A stretch of DNA of 24,895 bases from Coprococcus sp. (GCA_016297325.1 JAEDGW010000026.1:1-24895); one strand, 5' to 3'. Positions 1-7,528 are shown, counted from the stretch's first letter. The notes: generated by a model not told the origin, from the sequence alone. Numbers and translations are program-made.

Positions 1-404
1 CTTGCTTCGGTCAGGCATTCCTCGAGCTGCATCCTACAAAGTATGCAGAGGAGCTTGTTAAGAAGATGGAGAAGAGCGGAGCTAAGGCATATCTTGTAAA
101 CACAGGATGGAATGGAACAGGTAAGAGAATCTCAATCAAGGATACAAGAGGAATCATCGATGCGATCCTCAGCGGTGCTATCAATGAGGCTCCTACAAAG
201 AAGATCCCTATGTTCGACTTTGAGGTTCCAACAGAGCTTCCTGGCGTAGATCCAGCAATCCTTGACCCACGTGACACATACGCTGATGCTTCAGAGTGGG
301 AGACAAAGGCTAAGGATCTTGCAGCAAGATTCCAGAAGAACTTTGCTAAGTATGAGGGTAATGCAGCAGGTAAGGCATTAGTTGCAGCAGGCCCACAGCT
401 CTAA
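1..404 (+). CDS. pckA: Phosphoenolpyruvate carboxykinase (ATP), C-terminal part
   Basis: The last 134 or so codons of an ATP-dependent PEP carboxykinase, which interconverts oxaloacetate + ATP and PEP + CO2 + ADP in the cytoplasm; in anaerobic gut bacteria it commonly runs in the carboxylating direction. The frame is already open at base 3 (CFGQAFLELHPTKYAEELV), so the gene starts before the window. Conserved C-terminal pieces are visible: YLVNTGWNGTGKRISIKDTR, the PTELPGVDPAILDPR stretch and the terminal AAGPQL, all in the order found in E. coli PckA. The N-terminal nucleotide- and metal-binding regions lie outside, so activity cannot be judged. A hairpin terminator follows, so the gene ends its transcript here. 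Confidence 0.96.
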   Translation, partial: CFGQAFLELHPTKYAEELVKKMEKSGAKAYLVNTGWNGTGKRISIKDTRGIIDAILSGAINEAPTKKIPMFDFEVPTELPGVDPAILDPRDTYADASEWETKAKDLAARFQKNFAKYEGNAAGKALVAAGPQL

Positions 405-465
405 GATAAAGCATAAGCACAATATCTATATATAGCAGGAAGAGGATGTTCATCCTGCGAAGCGG

Positions 466-505
466 AAAGGCTGTATACTTTCGTATGAAAGTATATGGCC
501 TTTTT
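466..505 (+). terminator. Rho-independent terminator of pckA
   Basis: A 17-bp stem (466-482 with 487-503, two G-U pairs) with a GTAT loop runs into TTTTT at 501-505. A smaller hairpin (GCAGGA at 435-440 with TCCTGC at 453-458) lies just upstream. The stem begins about 60 bases after the pckA stop. Confidence 0.85.
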
Positions 506-539
506 GCGTTCTTGAATGTGTAAATGAAAAAATTACCAC

Positions 540-568
540 TTGCAATATCGAACAAATGTTCGTATAAT
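540..568 (+). promoter_or_regulatory. Sigma-A promoter of the radical SAM/DUF4130 operon
   Basis: TTGCAA at 540-545 and TATAAT at 563-568 are separated by 17 bases. Initiation about 7 bases after the -10 falls at or next to A576, the first base of the ATG start, so the transcript should be leaderless or nearly so. A LexA box fills most of the spacer. Confidence 0.8.
549..562. promoter_or_regulatory. LexA operator (SOS box)
   Basis: CGAACAAATGTTCG matches the Gram-positive LexA/DinR consensus CGAAC-RNNY-GTTYG at every defined position. It sits between the -35 and -10 elements, where a bound repressor would block RNA polymerase. This predicts induction of the downstream two-gene operon by DNA damage. 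LexA itself is not encoded in the window. Confidence 0.82.
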
Positions 569-575
569 TGTAGCC

Positions 576-2078
576 ATGAGTGAGATAATTACAGGACTTA
601 CAACAAAGGAGAAACTTAATATACTTGCGGATGCGGCGAAGTATGACGTGGCGTGTACATCAAGCGGAGTGGACAGGAAAGGAGTGAAGGGATCACTTGG
701 CAACAGCGTGTCATGTGGAATTTGTCACAGCTTTGCAGGGGATGGAAGGTGTATATCGCTGCTCAAGGTTCTTATGACCAACCACTGCGTATATGACTGC
801 AAGTATTGTCTTAACCGCAGGAGCAATGATGTGCCAAGGGCGACATTTGAACCGGATGAACTGTGTGATCTGGTCATTGAATTTTACAAGCGTAATTATA
901 TAGAAGGGTTGTTTTTGAGTTCTGGGGTTTTGAGAGATCCGACGTATACCATGCAGAAGATGTGTGAGACGCTGTATCTTCTCAGGACGAAATACAGGTT
1001 TAACGGTTATATCCATGTCAAGACGATACCCGGTGCATCTGATGAACTCATCAGCATGGCTGGTTATCTGGCAGACAGGATAAGTGTGAACATGGAGCTC
1101 CCAACTGATGAAAGCCTGAGGAAGCTGGCTCCGAACAAGAACTTCAGAACTATCCTCGATCCTATGGGAAAGCTTACGAACACCATAGTAGCCCACCGCG
1201 TTGCTGTGGGAAAGTCTGAGAAGATGGAGAGGAGCGGGATCAACAGGTATCTTACGGGCAGTATATTTAATCCTGATCGTTCTGCTGGTCATGGGCTAAG
1301 ACTGGATGGCCAGGGAGGAGGTGGGGGTAGTCTGCTTCCCGGAGCTTCCGGCTCGTCAGATAAAACTGCTCTTAAAACTACAGACAACCTTCTTCCGGTT
1401 ATGTTCCACGATGCAGACAGGCGTAGACCATTTGCTCCGGCAGGTCAGAGTACACAGATGATCGTGGGAACAGGAGATGAGACGGATTATACCCTGATAA
1501 GGACTGCCCAGACACTTTATCAGAATTATGATCTGAAGAGGGTATTTTACTCTGCCTATATTCCACTGAATGATGATGACGCACTTCCAGCCATTGGGAC
1601 AGAGGTTCCTCTCCTCAGGGAGCACAGGCTCTATCAGGCGGACTGGCTTCTCAGGTACTATGGATTCAGGGCAGAGGAGATAGTTTCTGAATCCGAACCG
1701 AATCTTGATAACAGGATGGATCCCAAGTGTAATTGGGCGATAAGGCATCTTGATCAGTTTCCGGTAGAGGTTCAGACTGCCGAGTATGATATGCTTCTCA
1801 GGATACCAGGTATAGGACCAAAGTCTGCGGGCAGGATAGTCAGAGCAAGACGATATGGCTTTTTGACGTTTGAAAGCCTGAAGAAGATGGGCGTTGTCCT
1901 GAAGAGGGCGCATTATTTCATAACGTGTGGCGGCAGGATGATGTACAGGATCCCTATTGAGCGGGAGTATATAGAACATGAGATGACGGATATGAGCAGG
2001 AAAGAGAACTGGGAGATCCGTCATAAGGACGAACAGTTCAGACAGATGACATTGTTTGATATAGGTATGCAGGCGTGA
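576..2078 (+). CDS. Radical SAM protein with C-terminal helix-hairpin-helix, putative DNA repair/modification
   Basis: Resembles the family annotated as putative DNA modification/repair radical SAM protein (TIGR03916). The N-terminal motif (EKLNILADAAKYDVAC) and GICHSFAGDGRCISLLKVL are family hallmarks. The cluster-binding triad is C71-x3-C75-x2-C78 in CVYDCKYCLNRR, so a 4Fe-4S cluster and SAM radical chemistry are expected; the substrate is unknown. A helix-hairpin-helix near residues 405-425 (LLRIPGIGPKSAGRIV) suggests non-specific DNA binding. ATG 576 was chosen because homology begins a few codons later and the upstream TTG at 540 is part of the promoter; there is no Shine-Dalgarno before 576, which fits a leaderless mRNA. 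Odd: residues about 230-285 hold a Gly/Ser-rich insert (GQGGGGGS at 243-250) not usual between the barrel and the conserved FAPAGQSTQMIVGTGDETDY. Stop lies 10 bases before the next start. Confidence 0.88.
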   Translation: MSEIITGLTTKEKLNILADAAKYDVACTSSGVDRKGVKGSLGNSVSCGICHSFAGDGRCISLLKVLMTNHCVYDCKYCLNRRSNDVPRATFEPDELCDLVIEFYKRNYIEGLFLSSGVLRDPTYTMQKMCETLYLLRTKYRFNGYIHVKTIPGASDELISMAGYLADRISVNMELPTDESLRKLAPNKNFRTILDPMGKLTNTIVAHRVAVGKSEKMERSGINRYLTGSIFNPDRSAGHGLRLDGQGGGGGSLLPGASGSSDKTALKTTDNLLPVMFHDADRRRPFAPAGQSTQMIVGTGDETDYTLIRTAQTLYQNYDLKRVFYSAYIPLNDDDALPAIGTEVPLLREHRLYQADWLLRYYGFRAEEIVSESEPNLDNRMDPKCNWAIRHLDQFPVEVQTAEYDMLLRIPGIGPKSAGRIVRARRYGFLTFESLKKMGVVLKRAHYFITCGGRMMYRIPIEREYIEHEMTDMSRKENWEIRHKDEQFRQMTLFDIGMQA

Positions 2079-2088
2079 GGTGATATGG

Positions 2089-2853
2089 ATGAAAGTGTTT
2101 ACATGTGGAAAAAGCTATGAGGATATGCTGACATGTATATATGATGCGTGGAGTTATGCACTTGGGGCTGGACATGACGGTGTCAGGCTTATGTGTGAAC
2201 CTGTGAGCCAGCTTGATATGTTTGCAGATTATGTACATGTGTATGCTGATGATGAGAAGAGCCAGAAGGTTATGAGATCTATACGCAGGATATCGGACAT
2301 AGTGTATATGAATGTGTTCTATGCCCTGATGTCCTGCCGGGAGGATGCACTTGATTCTGTGTACAGATATCTCATAGTGGCATTCAGAGAAGGACGGAGA
2401 GTCGAACAGATGCTTATACTGCCAGAAGTTATGAAAGTGATGGAACTTAGAAGAACAGTGGGGAATGAGGTGCACCGGTTCAGGGAATTTGCGAGATTTA
2501 CGGCGATAGACAGGAGAGTGTATGTATGTCACATAGAACCGAAGAACAATGTTCTGATACCGGTTGCTGAACACTTCGCTGACAGGATGATGTCGGAGCA
2601 CTGGATGATCATGGATGACAACAGGCGCATTGTGGCGGTGCATCCAAGGGATGAGGATATGTATATAAGGGCGCTTACGGACAGTGAGGCGGAGGTACTT
2701 TCCAGGGCAGAAGAGATGCGGGATGAATACACGGATATGTGGAAGTCATTTTTTGAAACCATAGGCATAGACCAGAGAAGGAATCCAGAGTGCCAGAGGA
2801 ATATGTTCCCGATATGGAGCAGAAAGCATGTCACGGAGTTTATGCAGAACTGA
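2089..2853 (+). CDS. DUF4130 protein, partner of the radical SAM gene (probable DNA metabolism)
   Basis: 254 aa, resembling the TIGR03915/DUF4130 family (probable DNA metabolism protein), known to sit beside TIGR03916 radical SAM genes and, in other bacteria, to be fused to UdgX-type uracil-DNA glycosylases. Visible family features are the start (FTCGKSYEDMLTCIYDAW) and the end (RRNPECQRNMFPIWSRKHVTEF). No signal peptide or membrane segment; cytoplasmic. ATG 2089 is preferred over the in-frame GTG 2080 because GAGGTG at 2077-2082 gives 6-base spacing. The ribosome binding site overlaps the upstream TGA, so translation is probably coupled and both genes share the LexA-controlled promoter. Biochemical role unknown; processing of a damaged base is only inferred. 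Confidence 0.85.
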   Translation: MKVFTCGKSYEDMLTCIYDAWSYALGAGHDGVRLMCEPVSQLDMFADYVHVYADDEKSQKVMRSIRRISDIVYMNVFYALMSCREDALDSVYRYLIVAFREGRRVEQMLILPEVMKVMELRRTVGNEVHRFREFARFTAIDRRVYVCHIEPKNNVLIPVAEHFADRMMSEHWMIMDDNRRIVAVHPRDEDMYIRALTDSEAEVLSRAEEMRDEYTDMWKSFFETIGIDQRRNPECQRNMFPIWSRKHVTEFMQN

Positions 2854-2972
2854 TGGCAGGAAAGCAGCAAGAAAATTGTAGGCGTTGACAAATAGAAGTA
2901 AGAGTTGCAGATTACAGAAATTAGAAGTGGGAACTAAGAGAGAGCAAACGGCAAAATTAACGCAAAAAGTGC

Positions 2973-3001
2973 TTGAACAATATGGAAAAATATGATAATA
3001 T
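2973..3001 (+). promoter_or_regulatory. Candidate promoter of rpsF-ssb-rpsR
   Basis: TTGAAC at 2973-2978, 17 bases, TAATAT at 2996-3001 (an overlapping GATAAT at 2994-2999 gives 15-base spacing). Initiation near 3008 leaves a leader of about 70 bases. A TTGACA at 2885-2890 further up lacks a convincing -10. Confidence 0.55.
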
Positions 3002-3026
3002 CAACACTTGTGATGTATTAATCATA

Positions 3027-3068
3027 TTCCTTGCTCATACATGAGTATGGGCCAGAGACCATAAGGAG
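3027..3068 (+). promoter_or_regulatory. rpsF leader hairpin that can cover the ribosome binding site
   Basis: An 8-bp hairpin (3033-3040 with 3045-3052, loop ATGA, one G-U pair) is flanked by TTCCTT at 3027-3032, which can pair with AAGGAG at 3063-3068, part of the rpsF Shine-Dalgarno. The bases 3053-3062 form a one-sided bulge. rpsF leaders in many bacteria carry a hairpin bound by the S6:S18 complex for feedback control; position and shape fit, but I do not see its conserved CCG bulge, so this is a candidate only. Confidence 0.45.
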
Positions 3069-3078
3069 GTGCAATGTA

Positions 3079-3369
3079 ATGAACAAATATGAATTGACTT
3101 TAGTTGTTAGTGCAAAGATTGATGAGGAAGCCAGAACAGCTGTAGTTGATAAGGTAAAGTCTTATATTGAGAAGGCTAACGCTACAATTACAGATGTAAA
3201 CGAGTGTGGACTTAAGAAGCTTGCTTACGAGATTCAGAAGATGAACGAAGCATACTACTACTTCATTCAGTTCGATGCAGATGCTGACGTACCAGCTCAG
3301 CTTGAGGCTAACATTCGTATTATGGAATCCGTTCTTAGATATCTTTGCGTTAGATTAGACGCCGAGTAA
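3079..3369 (+). CDS. rpsF: 30S ribosomal protein S6
   Basis: 96 aa, normal length for S6, which binds 16S rRNA together with S18 on the 30S platform. The N-terminus (MNKYELTLVVSAKIDEEAR), central KKLAYEIQKMNEAYYYFIQF and late IMESVLRYLCVRLD are typical. ATG 3079 is set by AAGGAGG at 3063-3069; upstream in-frame TTG 3031 lies in the leader hairpin and would add a non-conserved extension. First gene of the classic rpsF-ssb-rpsR operon, 16 bases before ssb. Probably autoregulated through the leader structure. Confidence 0.97.
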   Translation: MNKYELTLVVSAKIDEEARTAVVDKVKSYIEKANATITDVNECGLKKLAYEIQKMNEAYYYFIQFDADADVPAQLEANIRIMESVLRYLCVRLDAE

Positions 3370-3385
3370 TAGGAGGTATTCTATA

Positions 3386-3841
3386 ATGAACAAGGTAATA
3401 TTGATGGGTAGACTTACCCGTGATCCAGAAGTTAGATATTCACAGTCAGCTTCAGGCGATGGACAGATGGCTATCGCAAGATACACACTGGCTGTAGACA
3501 GAAGATTCAATAGAAACGGCGACCAGAGCGCAGATTTTATCGGTTGCGTAGCATTTGGAAGAAGTGCTGAGTTTGCTGAGAAGTATCTCAAGCAGGGCAC
3601 TAAGATTGCTATAACAGGTAGAATCCAGACTGGAAGCTATACGAATAAGGATGGTAACAAGGTATACACGACCGATGTCGTTGTTGAGGAGCAGGAGTTT
3701 GCAGAGAGCAAAGCTGCCAGCGGACAGGCATCAGGTAACGGTGGATATCAGCCTGCTGGAAGACCGGAACCTGGCAACGCAGGTGCTGAAGGTTTCATGA
3801 GCATACCTGAGGGTATAGAGGACGATTTACCATTCAAATAA
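3386..3841 (+). CDS. ssb: Single-stranded DNA-binding protein
   Basis: 151 aa. N-terminal OB fold from about residue 1 to 110 (MNKVILMGRLTRDPEVRY, ADFIGCVAFGRSAEFAEKYL, GRIQTGSYTNKDGNKVYTTDV), then a flexible Gly/Pro/Ala-rich linker and the acidic C-terminal tip DDLPFK that recruits repair and replication partners. It coats single-stranded DNA as a tetramer during replication, recombination and repair. AGGAGG lies 7-8 bases before the ATG. Placement between rpsF and rpsR is the conserved arrangement in Firmicutes. A Lys after the usual terminal Phe is a small variation. Confidence 0.97.
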   Translation: MNKVILMGRLTRDPEVRYSQSASGDGQMAIARYTLAVDRRFNRNGDQSADFIGCVAFGRSAEFAEKYLKQGTKIAITGRIQTGSYTNKDGNKVYTTDVVVEEQEFAESKAASGQASGNGGYQPAGRPEPGNAGAEGFMSIPEGIEDDLPFK

Positions 3842-3858
3842 AACAGGAGGTAAATACA

Positions 3859-4122
3859 ATGGCTTATAACAAGACTGATAGAGCTGACGCTCCAATGAAG
3901 AGAAGAAATATCCGTAGAAGAAAGAAAGTCTGCGAGTATTGTGCAAATAAAGATGCTGTGATCGATTACAAGGATTCAAACACACTCAGAAAGTACATCT
4001 CTGAGAGAGGCAAGATCCTTCCTAGAAGAATCACAGGAACATGTGCAAAGCATCAGAGAGCAATCACAATTGCTGTCAAGAGAGCTAGACAGATCGCAAT
4101 ATTACCATACGTTCAGGATTAA
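3859..4122 (+). CDS. rpsR: 30S ribosomal protein S18, zinc-ligand (C+) form
   Basis: 87 aa. S18 pairs with S6 on the 30S platform. The basic N-terminus (MKRRNIRRRKKVCEYC) and the KDSNTLRKYISERGKILPRR block are diagnostic. Cys25, Cys28, Cys62 and His65 (CxxC...CxxH) are all present, so this is the zinc-binding form rather than the Cys-free paralogue made under zinc limitation. AGGAGG precedes the ATG by about 9 bases, and a strong terminator follows within 25 bases, closing the operon. Confidence 0.97.
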   Translation: MAYNKTDRADAPMKRRNIRRRKKVCEYCANKDAVIDYKDSNTLRKYISERGKILPRRITGTCAKHQRAITIAVKRARQIAILPYVQD

Positions 4123-4146
4123 TTCTTATCAGTGATAAGTATACAG

Positions 4147-4188
4147 AGCCCACTATTCAATTTCATTGTTGAGTAGTGGGCTTTTTTT
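4147..4188 (+). terminator. Terminator of the rpsF-ssb-rpsR operon
   Basis: A 14-bp stem (4147-4160 with 4169-4182, one G-U pair) with an 8-base loop is followed by T at 4182-4188. Confidence 0.92.
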
Positions 4189-4330
4189 ATGATAATATAG
4201 CCTTTGATATGATACAGGGGAAACGGCCTGGCTTGTGTGTTGTGAACAGATAGGATTGCGATGAAAGATCACAATAAAAATAAGATTACAGAGGCTGGCC
4301 CTGATAAATTAGAAGAAAGGTTTTGGGAAA

Positions 4331-5248
4331 ATGGGTGAGATAGTTGTCAGAGTAAGCGGCCTGAATAAATCATACGGCAGGAACAAAGTCCTGACCGATG
4401 TGAATCTGGCTCTTGAACGAGGAAAAATATACGGTTTTATCGGACAGAATGGTGCCGGTAAGACCACTATGATAAATCATATAAATGGTCTGCTGTTCCC
4501 GGACAGCGGAGAGATAGAATTATTTGGCTGCTTGGATAAGGCTGGACTTTTGCAGGCCAGACAGAAGATAGGTACTGTGTGTGAACACGCCGGACTTCAT
4601 AGCAATTATAGCGCAAGGGACAATATAAAGCTTAATATGAAACTCAGGGGAATAAAAGATGAGCAGCTTCCTGACCAGATACTGACTCATGTTGGACTGA
4701 ATGGTGTGGGCGACAGAAAGTTCAAAAACTATTCCATGGGAATGAAACAGAGGCTTGCCATAGGCTGTGCTATGATATCAGGCCCGGAGCTTTTGCTCCT
4801 GGACGAGCCGATAAATGGCCTTGATCCCATGGGCATAGTAGAGATAAGAAATATGTTAAGACAGCTGAATCAGAGGCTGGGTGTGACGATACTTATATCT
4901 AGTCACATACTGACTGAGCTCCATGAACTTGCCACGGATTACGTGATCATAGACCATGGACATATAGTAGATGTAGTGTCGGCTGAGAACCTGGATTCCA
5001 GATGCCAGAGAAGAATAAAACTGAGGACCAATGATGTACAGAAGGTCGTGTCCATTTTACAGACCAGATATAATATATGGCAGCCGTATGTAAATGGTGC
5101 GGAGATCGTGATAACACAACCCGTCGACCCGGATGAATTTGCATGGACACTGTTCAATGAGAGGGTGTTTGTGTCGGAATATCATGTGGAGGAGGAGAGT
5201 CTTGAGAACTACTTCATCAAGATGATAGGAGGTAGAAGATATGTCTAG
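4331..5248 (+). CDS. ABC transporter ATP-binding protein (BcrA/CcmA-type exporter)
   Basis: 305 aa ATPase of an ABC-2 exporter. Walker A is GQNGAGKT (38-45), the signature is YSMGMKQRL (134-142, a Met-Gly version of LSGGQ common in bacitracin-type ATPases), Walker B is LLLLDEP (154-160), and the His switch follows in ISSHILTEL. The C-terminal third after the nucleotide-binding domain resembles the extension of BcrA-like ATPases. The 3' end overlaps the permease start by 8 bases, so the two are co-translated. Similar pairs export antimicrobial peptides or lantibiotics, but no regulator or peptide gene is nearby, so the substrate is not known. I could not assign a promoter in 4189-4330. Confidence 0.93.
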   Translation: MGEIVVRVSGLNKSYGRNKVLTDVNLALERGKIYGFIGQNGAGKTTMINHINGLLFPDSGEIELFGCLDKAGLLQARQKIGTVCEHAGLHSNYSARDNIKLNMKLRGIKDEQLPDQILTHVGLNGVGDRKFKNYSMGMKQRLAIGCAMISGPELLLLDEPINGLDPMGIVEIRNMLRQLNQRLGVTILISSHILTELHELATDYVIIDHGHIVDVVSAENLDSRCQRRIKLRTNDVQKVVSILQTRYNIWQPYVNGAEIVITQPVDPDEFAWTLFNERVFVSEYHVEEESLENYFIKMIGGRRYV

Positions 5249-6011
5249 GTTACTGTCAGCGGAGTTTTATAAACTGTGGAAAAGTGTGGGCTTCAGGGTG
5301 TGCTATATAGTGTTTGCGGGCAGGGATATCCTGTATCTTCTGCTAGTGAGATTTCTTGGAAATGTGATAGGCGTTCAGTTTGACGGACTCACACAGTTCG
5401 AATATCTGCTTATATCATTTTCGGGAAGCTCGGTGTCGGGTATGCTGTTCGGGTTTGTTGCTGCGTCTCTGATAACCAGTGATTATAAGTCGAGAGATAT
5501 GCAGTGTGCGATCGCCCAGGGGCACAGCCGTGGACATATATTGATCTCCAAGATCATAGTATATGTAGTGGCGGTGTGGATCCTTGCTGCGGAGGATGTG
5601 CTCATATATCTCGTAGGAGGTTCGATCATTGGAGGCTTCGGCAAGCCTTTTACAGCGTCGGTTCTTGGATATATGCTGAGAGCTGTGTTATGTGAGGGCT
5701 TTGTTATGACTATGCTCTATATGACCTGTGTGTTTATAGCATTTGCGTTTACATCGAAGGCTGCATCTGTATCACTTAACATACTTGTGTTCTTTGTGTT
5801 GAATATGGGGCTTGGCATTGTGAGCATGATAGCGAAGTCAGATAAGTTAGATGACATTTTGACTTATCTGCCTCTTGATTCAGTAAAAGAGATGGGCGCC
5901 CGGGATATAGACTGGAGCCATGCAGGTATATCGCTTGCGGTGGCCGCTGTGTATGGGGCGGCCATGATAAGCGCAACATGGCTGATGTTCAGGAAACGTG
6001 ACCTCAGATAA
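5241..6011 (+). CDS. ABC-2 type transporter permease
   Basis: 256 aa integral membrane protein with about six hydrophobic segments, starting MSRLLSAEFYKLWKS, the usual N-terminus of lantibiotic-immunity/ABC-2 permeases (ExxKlxxs). It forms the membrane channel for the ATPase encoded immediately upstream, whose last codons overlap this ATG. AGGAGG at 5227-5232 lies inside the upstream gene at good spacing. Sequence conservation is low, as normal for this family. The cargo is unknown. Confidence 0.88.
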   Translation: MSRLLSAEFYKLWKSVGFRVCYIVFAGRDILYLLLVRFLGNVIGVQFDGLTQFEYLLISFSGSSVSGMLFGFVAASLITSDYKSRDMQCAIAQGHSRGHILISKIIVYVVAVWILAAEDVLIYLVGGSIIGGFGKPFTASVLGYMLRAVLCEGFVMTMLYMTCVFIAFAFTSKAASVSLNILVFFVLNMGLGIVSMIAKSDKLDDILTYLPLDSVKEMGARDIDWSHAGISLAVAAVYGAAMISATWLMFRKRDLR

Positions 6012-6015
6012 TGAT

Positions 6016-6029
6016 GGAACATTTGTTCA
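6016..6029. promoter_or_regulatory. LexA-like half-palindrome upstream of glnA
   Basis: GAAC-ATTT-GTTC at 6017-6028 is the exact reverse complement of the core of the LexA box at 550-561; only the outer C/G pair is missing. It lies 5 bases after the permease stop and 27 bases above the glnA -35, not inside an evident promoter, so function is doubtful. Confidence 0.3.
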
Positions 6030-6055
6030 AATGAAAAAGCATCTGTTTAACCGTG

Positions 6056-6084
6056 TTGACAAAAGTTCTGTCAAAGTTTATTAT
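6056..6084 (+). promoter_or_regulatory. glnA promoter
   Basis: Perfect -35 TTGACA at 6056-6061, 17 bases, TATTAT at 6079-6084. Initiation near 6091 gives an 80-base leader with a small hairpin at 6097-6114 (GAAGC/GCTTC, 8-base loop). I see no terminator in the leader. Confidence 0.85.
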
Positions 6085-6170
6085 TACTCTAGCTATGAAG
6101 CACGCAGACGCTTCGCATAAGCTCATTTGCATGCGGCTGCTCAAACAATGTGTAGAAAAGGAGTATAACA

Positions 6171-7502
6171 ATGGGAAAATACACAAAGGAAGACATACTG
6201 AAAAAGGTCAAAGAAGATGATGTAGAGTTTATCAGACTCCAGTTTACAGATATTTTTGGAGATCTTAAGAACGTAGCGATAACTGCAAGTCAGATTGAGA
6301 AGGCTCTTGATAACAAGATCATGTTTGATGGATCATCAATCGAAGGTTTTGCGAGAATAGAGGAGTCAGATATGTATCTCTATCCTGACTATGATACATA
6401 TGAGACATTCCCATGGAGACCACAGCAGGGTAAAGTTGCGAGACTTATATGTGATGTGTATAAGCCAGATGGAACACCTTTTGAAGGCGATCCTAGATAT
6501 GTACTTAAGAGAGCATTGGCAGAGGCCAAAGAGATGGGCTATGAGATGAATGTCGGACCTGAGTGCGAGTTTTTCCTCTTCCAGACAGATGAGAATGGCC
6601 TGCCAACAACAAATACATACGAGAGAGCAAGTTATTTTGACCTTGGCCCTCTGGATTTCGGCGAGAACGCAAGAAGAGACATGGTACTTACTCTTGAGCA
6701 GATGGGATTTGAGATCGAGGCATCCCACCATGAGGTTGCTCCTGCACAGCATGAGATAGATTTCAAGTATGGTGAGGCACTTAAGACAGCAGATAACATT
6801 GAGACATTCAAGCTTGTTGTCAAAACTATCGCAAAGAGACATGGTCTCTGCGCAACATTCATGCCAAAGCCAAAGTACGGTGTATGTGGTTCTGGTATGC
6901 ATATGAATATGTCACTCCAGAAGGATGGCAAGAACATATTTGCAGATGAGAACGACAAGCTGGGACTCAGCCAGGAGGCATATTGGTTCATCGCCGGTAT
7001 CATGGAGCACATGAAGGAGATGACAGCTATAACAAATCCACTTGTAAACTCATATAAGAGACTTGTTCCAGGCTATGAAGCTCCTATATACATCGCATGG
7101 TCAGCAAAGAACAGAAGTCCTCTTATCAGAATCCCAAGTGCACGTGGTGCGGGAACAAGAGTAGAGCTCAGATGTCCTGATCCAACAGCAAACCCATACC
7201 TTGCAATGGCAGTATGTCTCAAGGCAGGACTTGACGGAATCAAGCGTCAGCTTCCAGTTCCACCAAGTGTAGATACTAATATATTCAACCTTACTCCAGA
7301 GGAGAAGAAGGAGCGTCATATCCACAGTCTTCCAGCAAACCTCAGAGAGGCAACTCTAGCTATGCAGGAGAGCGAGTTCATGAAGGAAGCTGTAGGATCT
7401 CATATATTTGAGAGATATACAAATGCAAAGATGGATGAGTGGAATGAGTATACCAGACAGGTTACAGACTGGGAGATCTCAAACTATCTTTACAAAGTCT
7501 GA
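6171..7502 (+). CDS. glnA: Glutamine synthetase type I (alpha)
   Basis: 443 aa, the normal length of GSI-alpha, which makes glutamine from glutamate, ammonia and ATP as a dodecamer. Signatures include MFDGSSIEGFARIEESDMYL (50-69), GSGMHMNMSL in the ATP/ammonia site and NRSPLIRIP with the Arg-rich glutamate site. Arg62 matches the residue used for glutamine feedback inhibition in Bacillus GSI-alpha. The adenylylation loop of GSI-beta (NLYDLPPEE) is NIFNLTPEE with Phe372 in place of Tyr, so adenylylation control is not expected. AAAGGAG stands just before the ATG. The gene is the first of a co-oriented set leading to an ANTAR regulator, dapF and dapL; in clostridia an ANTAR gene downstream of glnA is linked to control of glnA. 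Confidence 0.97.
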   Translation: MGKYTKEDILKKVKEDDVEFIRLQFTDIFGDLKNVAITASQIEKALDNKIMFDGSSIEGFARIEESDMYLYPDYDTYETFPWRPQQGKVARLICDVYKPDGTPFEGDPRYVLKRALAEAKEMGYEMNVGPECEFFLFQTDENGLPTTNTYERASYFDLGPLDFGENARRDMVLTLEQMGFEIEASHHEVAPAQHEIDFKYGEALKTADNIETFKLVVKTIAKRHGLCATFMPKPKYGVCGSGMHMNMSLQKDGKNIFADENDKLGLSQEAYWFIAGIMEHMKEMTAITNPLVNSYKRLVPGYEAPIYIAWSAKNRSPLIRIPSARGAGTRVELRCPDPTANPYLAMAVCLKAGLDGIKRQLPVPPSVDTNIFNLTPEEKKERHIHSLPANLREATLAMQESEFMKEAVGSHIFERYTNAKMDEWNEYTRQVTDWEISNYLYKV

Positions 7503-7504
7503 TC

Positions 7505-7528
7505 AAACTGTTCCTCGGTGAACGTTTT
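7505..7528 (+). terminator. Weak hairpin directly after glnA
   Basis: AAAC-GTTC (7505-7513, one bulged T) pairs with GAAC-GTTT (7520-7527) around a CTCGGT hexaloop, ending in TTTT. Short, with a poor T tract, so at best a partial terminator or attenuator. Confidence 0.4.

Noticed and set aside
540..575. TTG 540 as start of the radical SAM protein
   Set aside because: These bases are the -35, the LexA box and the -10; the twelve extra residues show no family similarity.
711..1292. Long antisense open frame inside the radical SAM gene
   Set aside because: No ribosome binding site or family resemblance; the sense strand has clear conserved motifs.
2885..2913. TTGACA as an rpsF promoter
   Set aside because: The base positions 17 downstream read CAGATT, a poor -10; the element at 2973-3001 is better and closer.
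6091..6170. ANTAR target hairpins in the glnA leader
   Set aside because: GAAGC/GCTTC has an 8-base loop and the GCA/TGC hairpin has a TGCGGC loop; neither has the A1/G4 hexaloop, and no terminator is present to be prevented.
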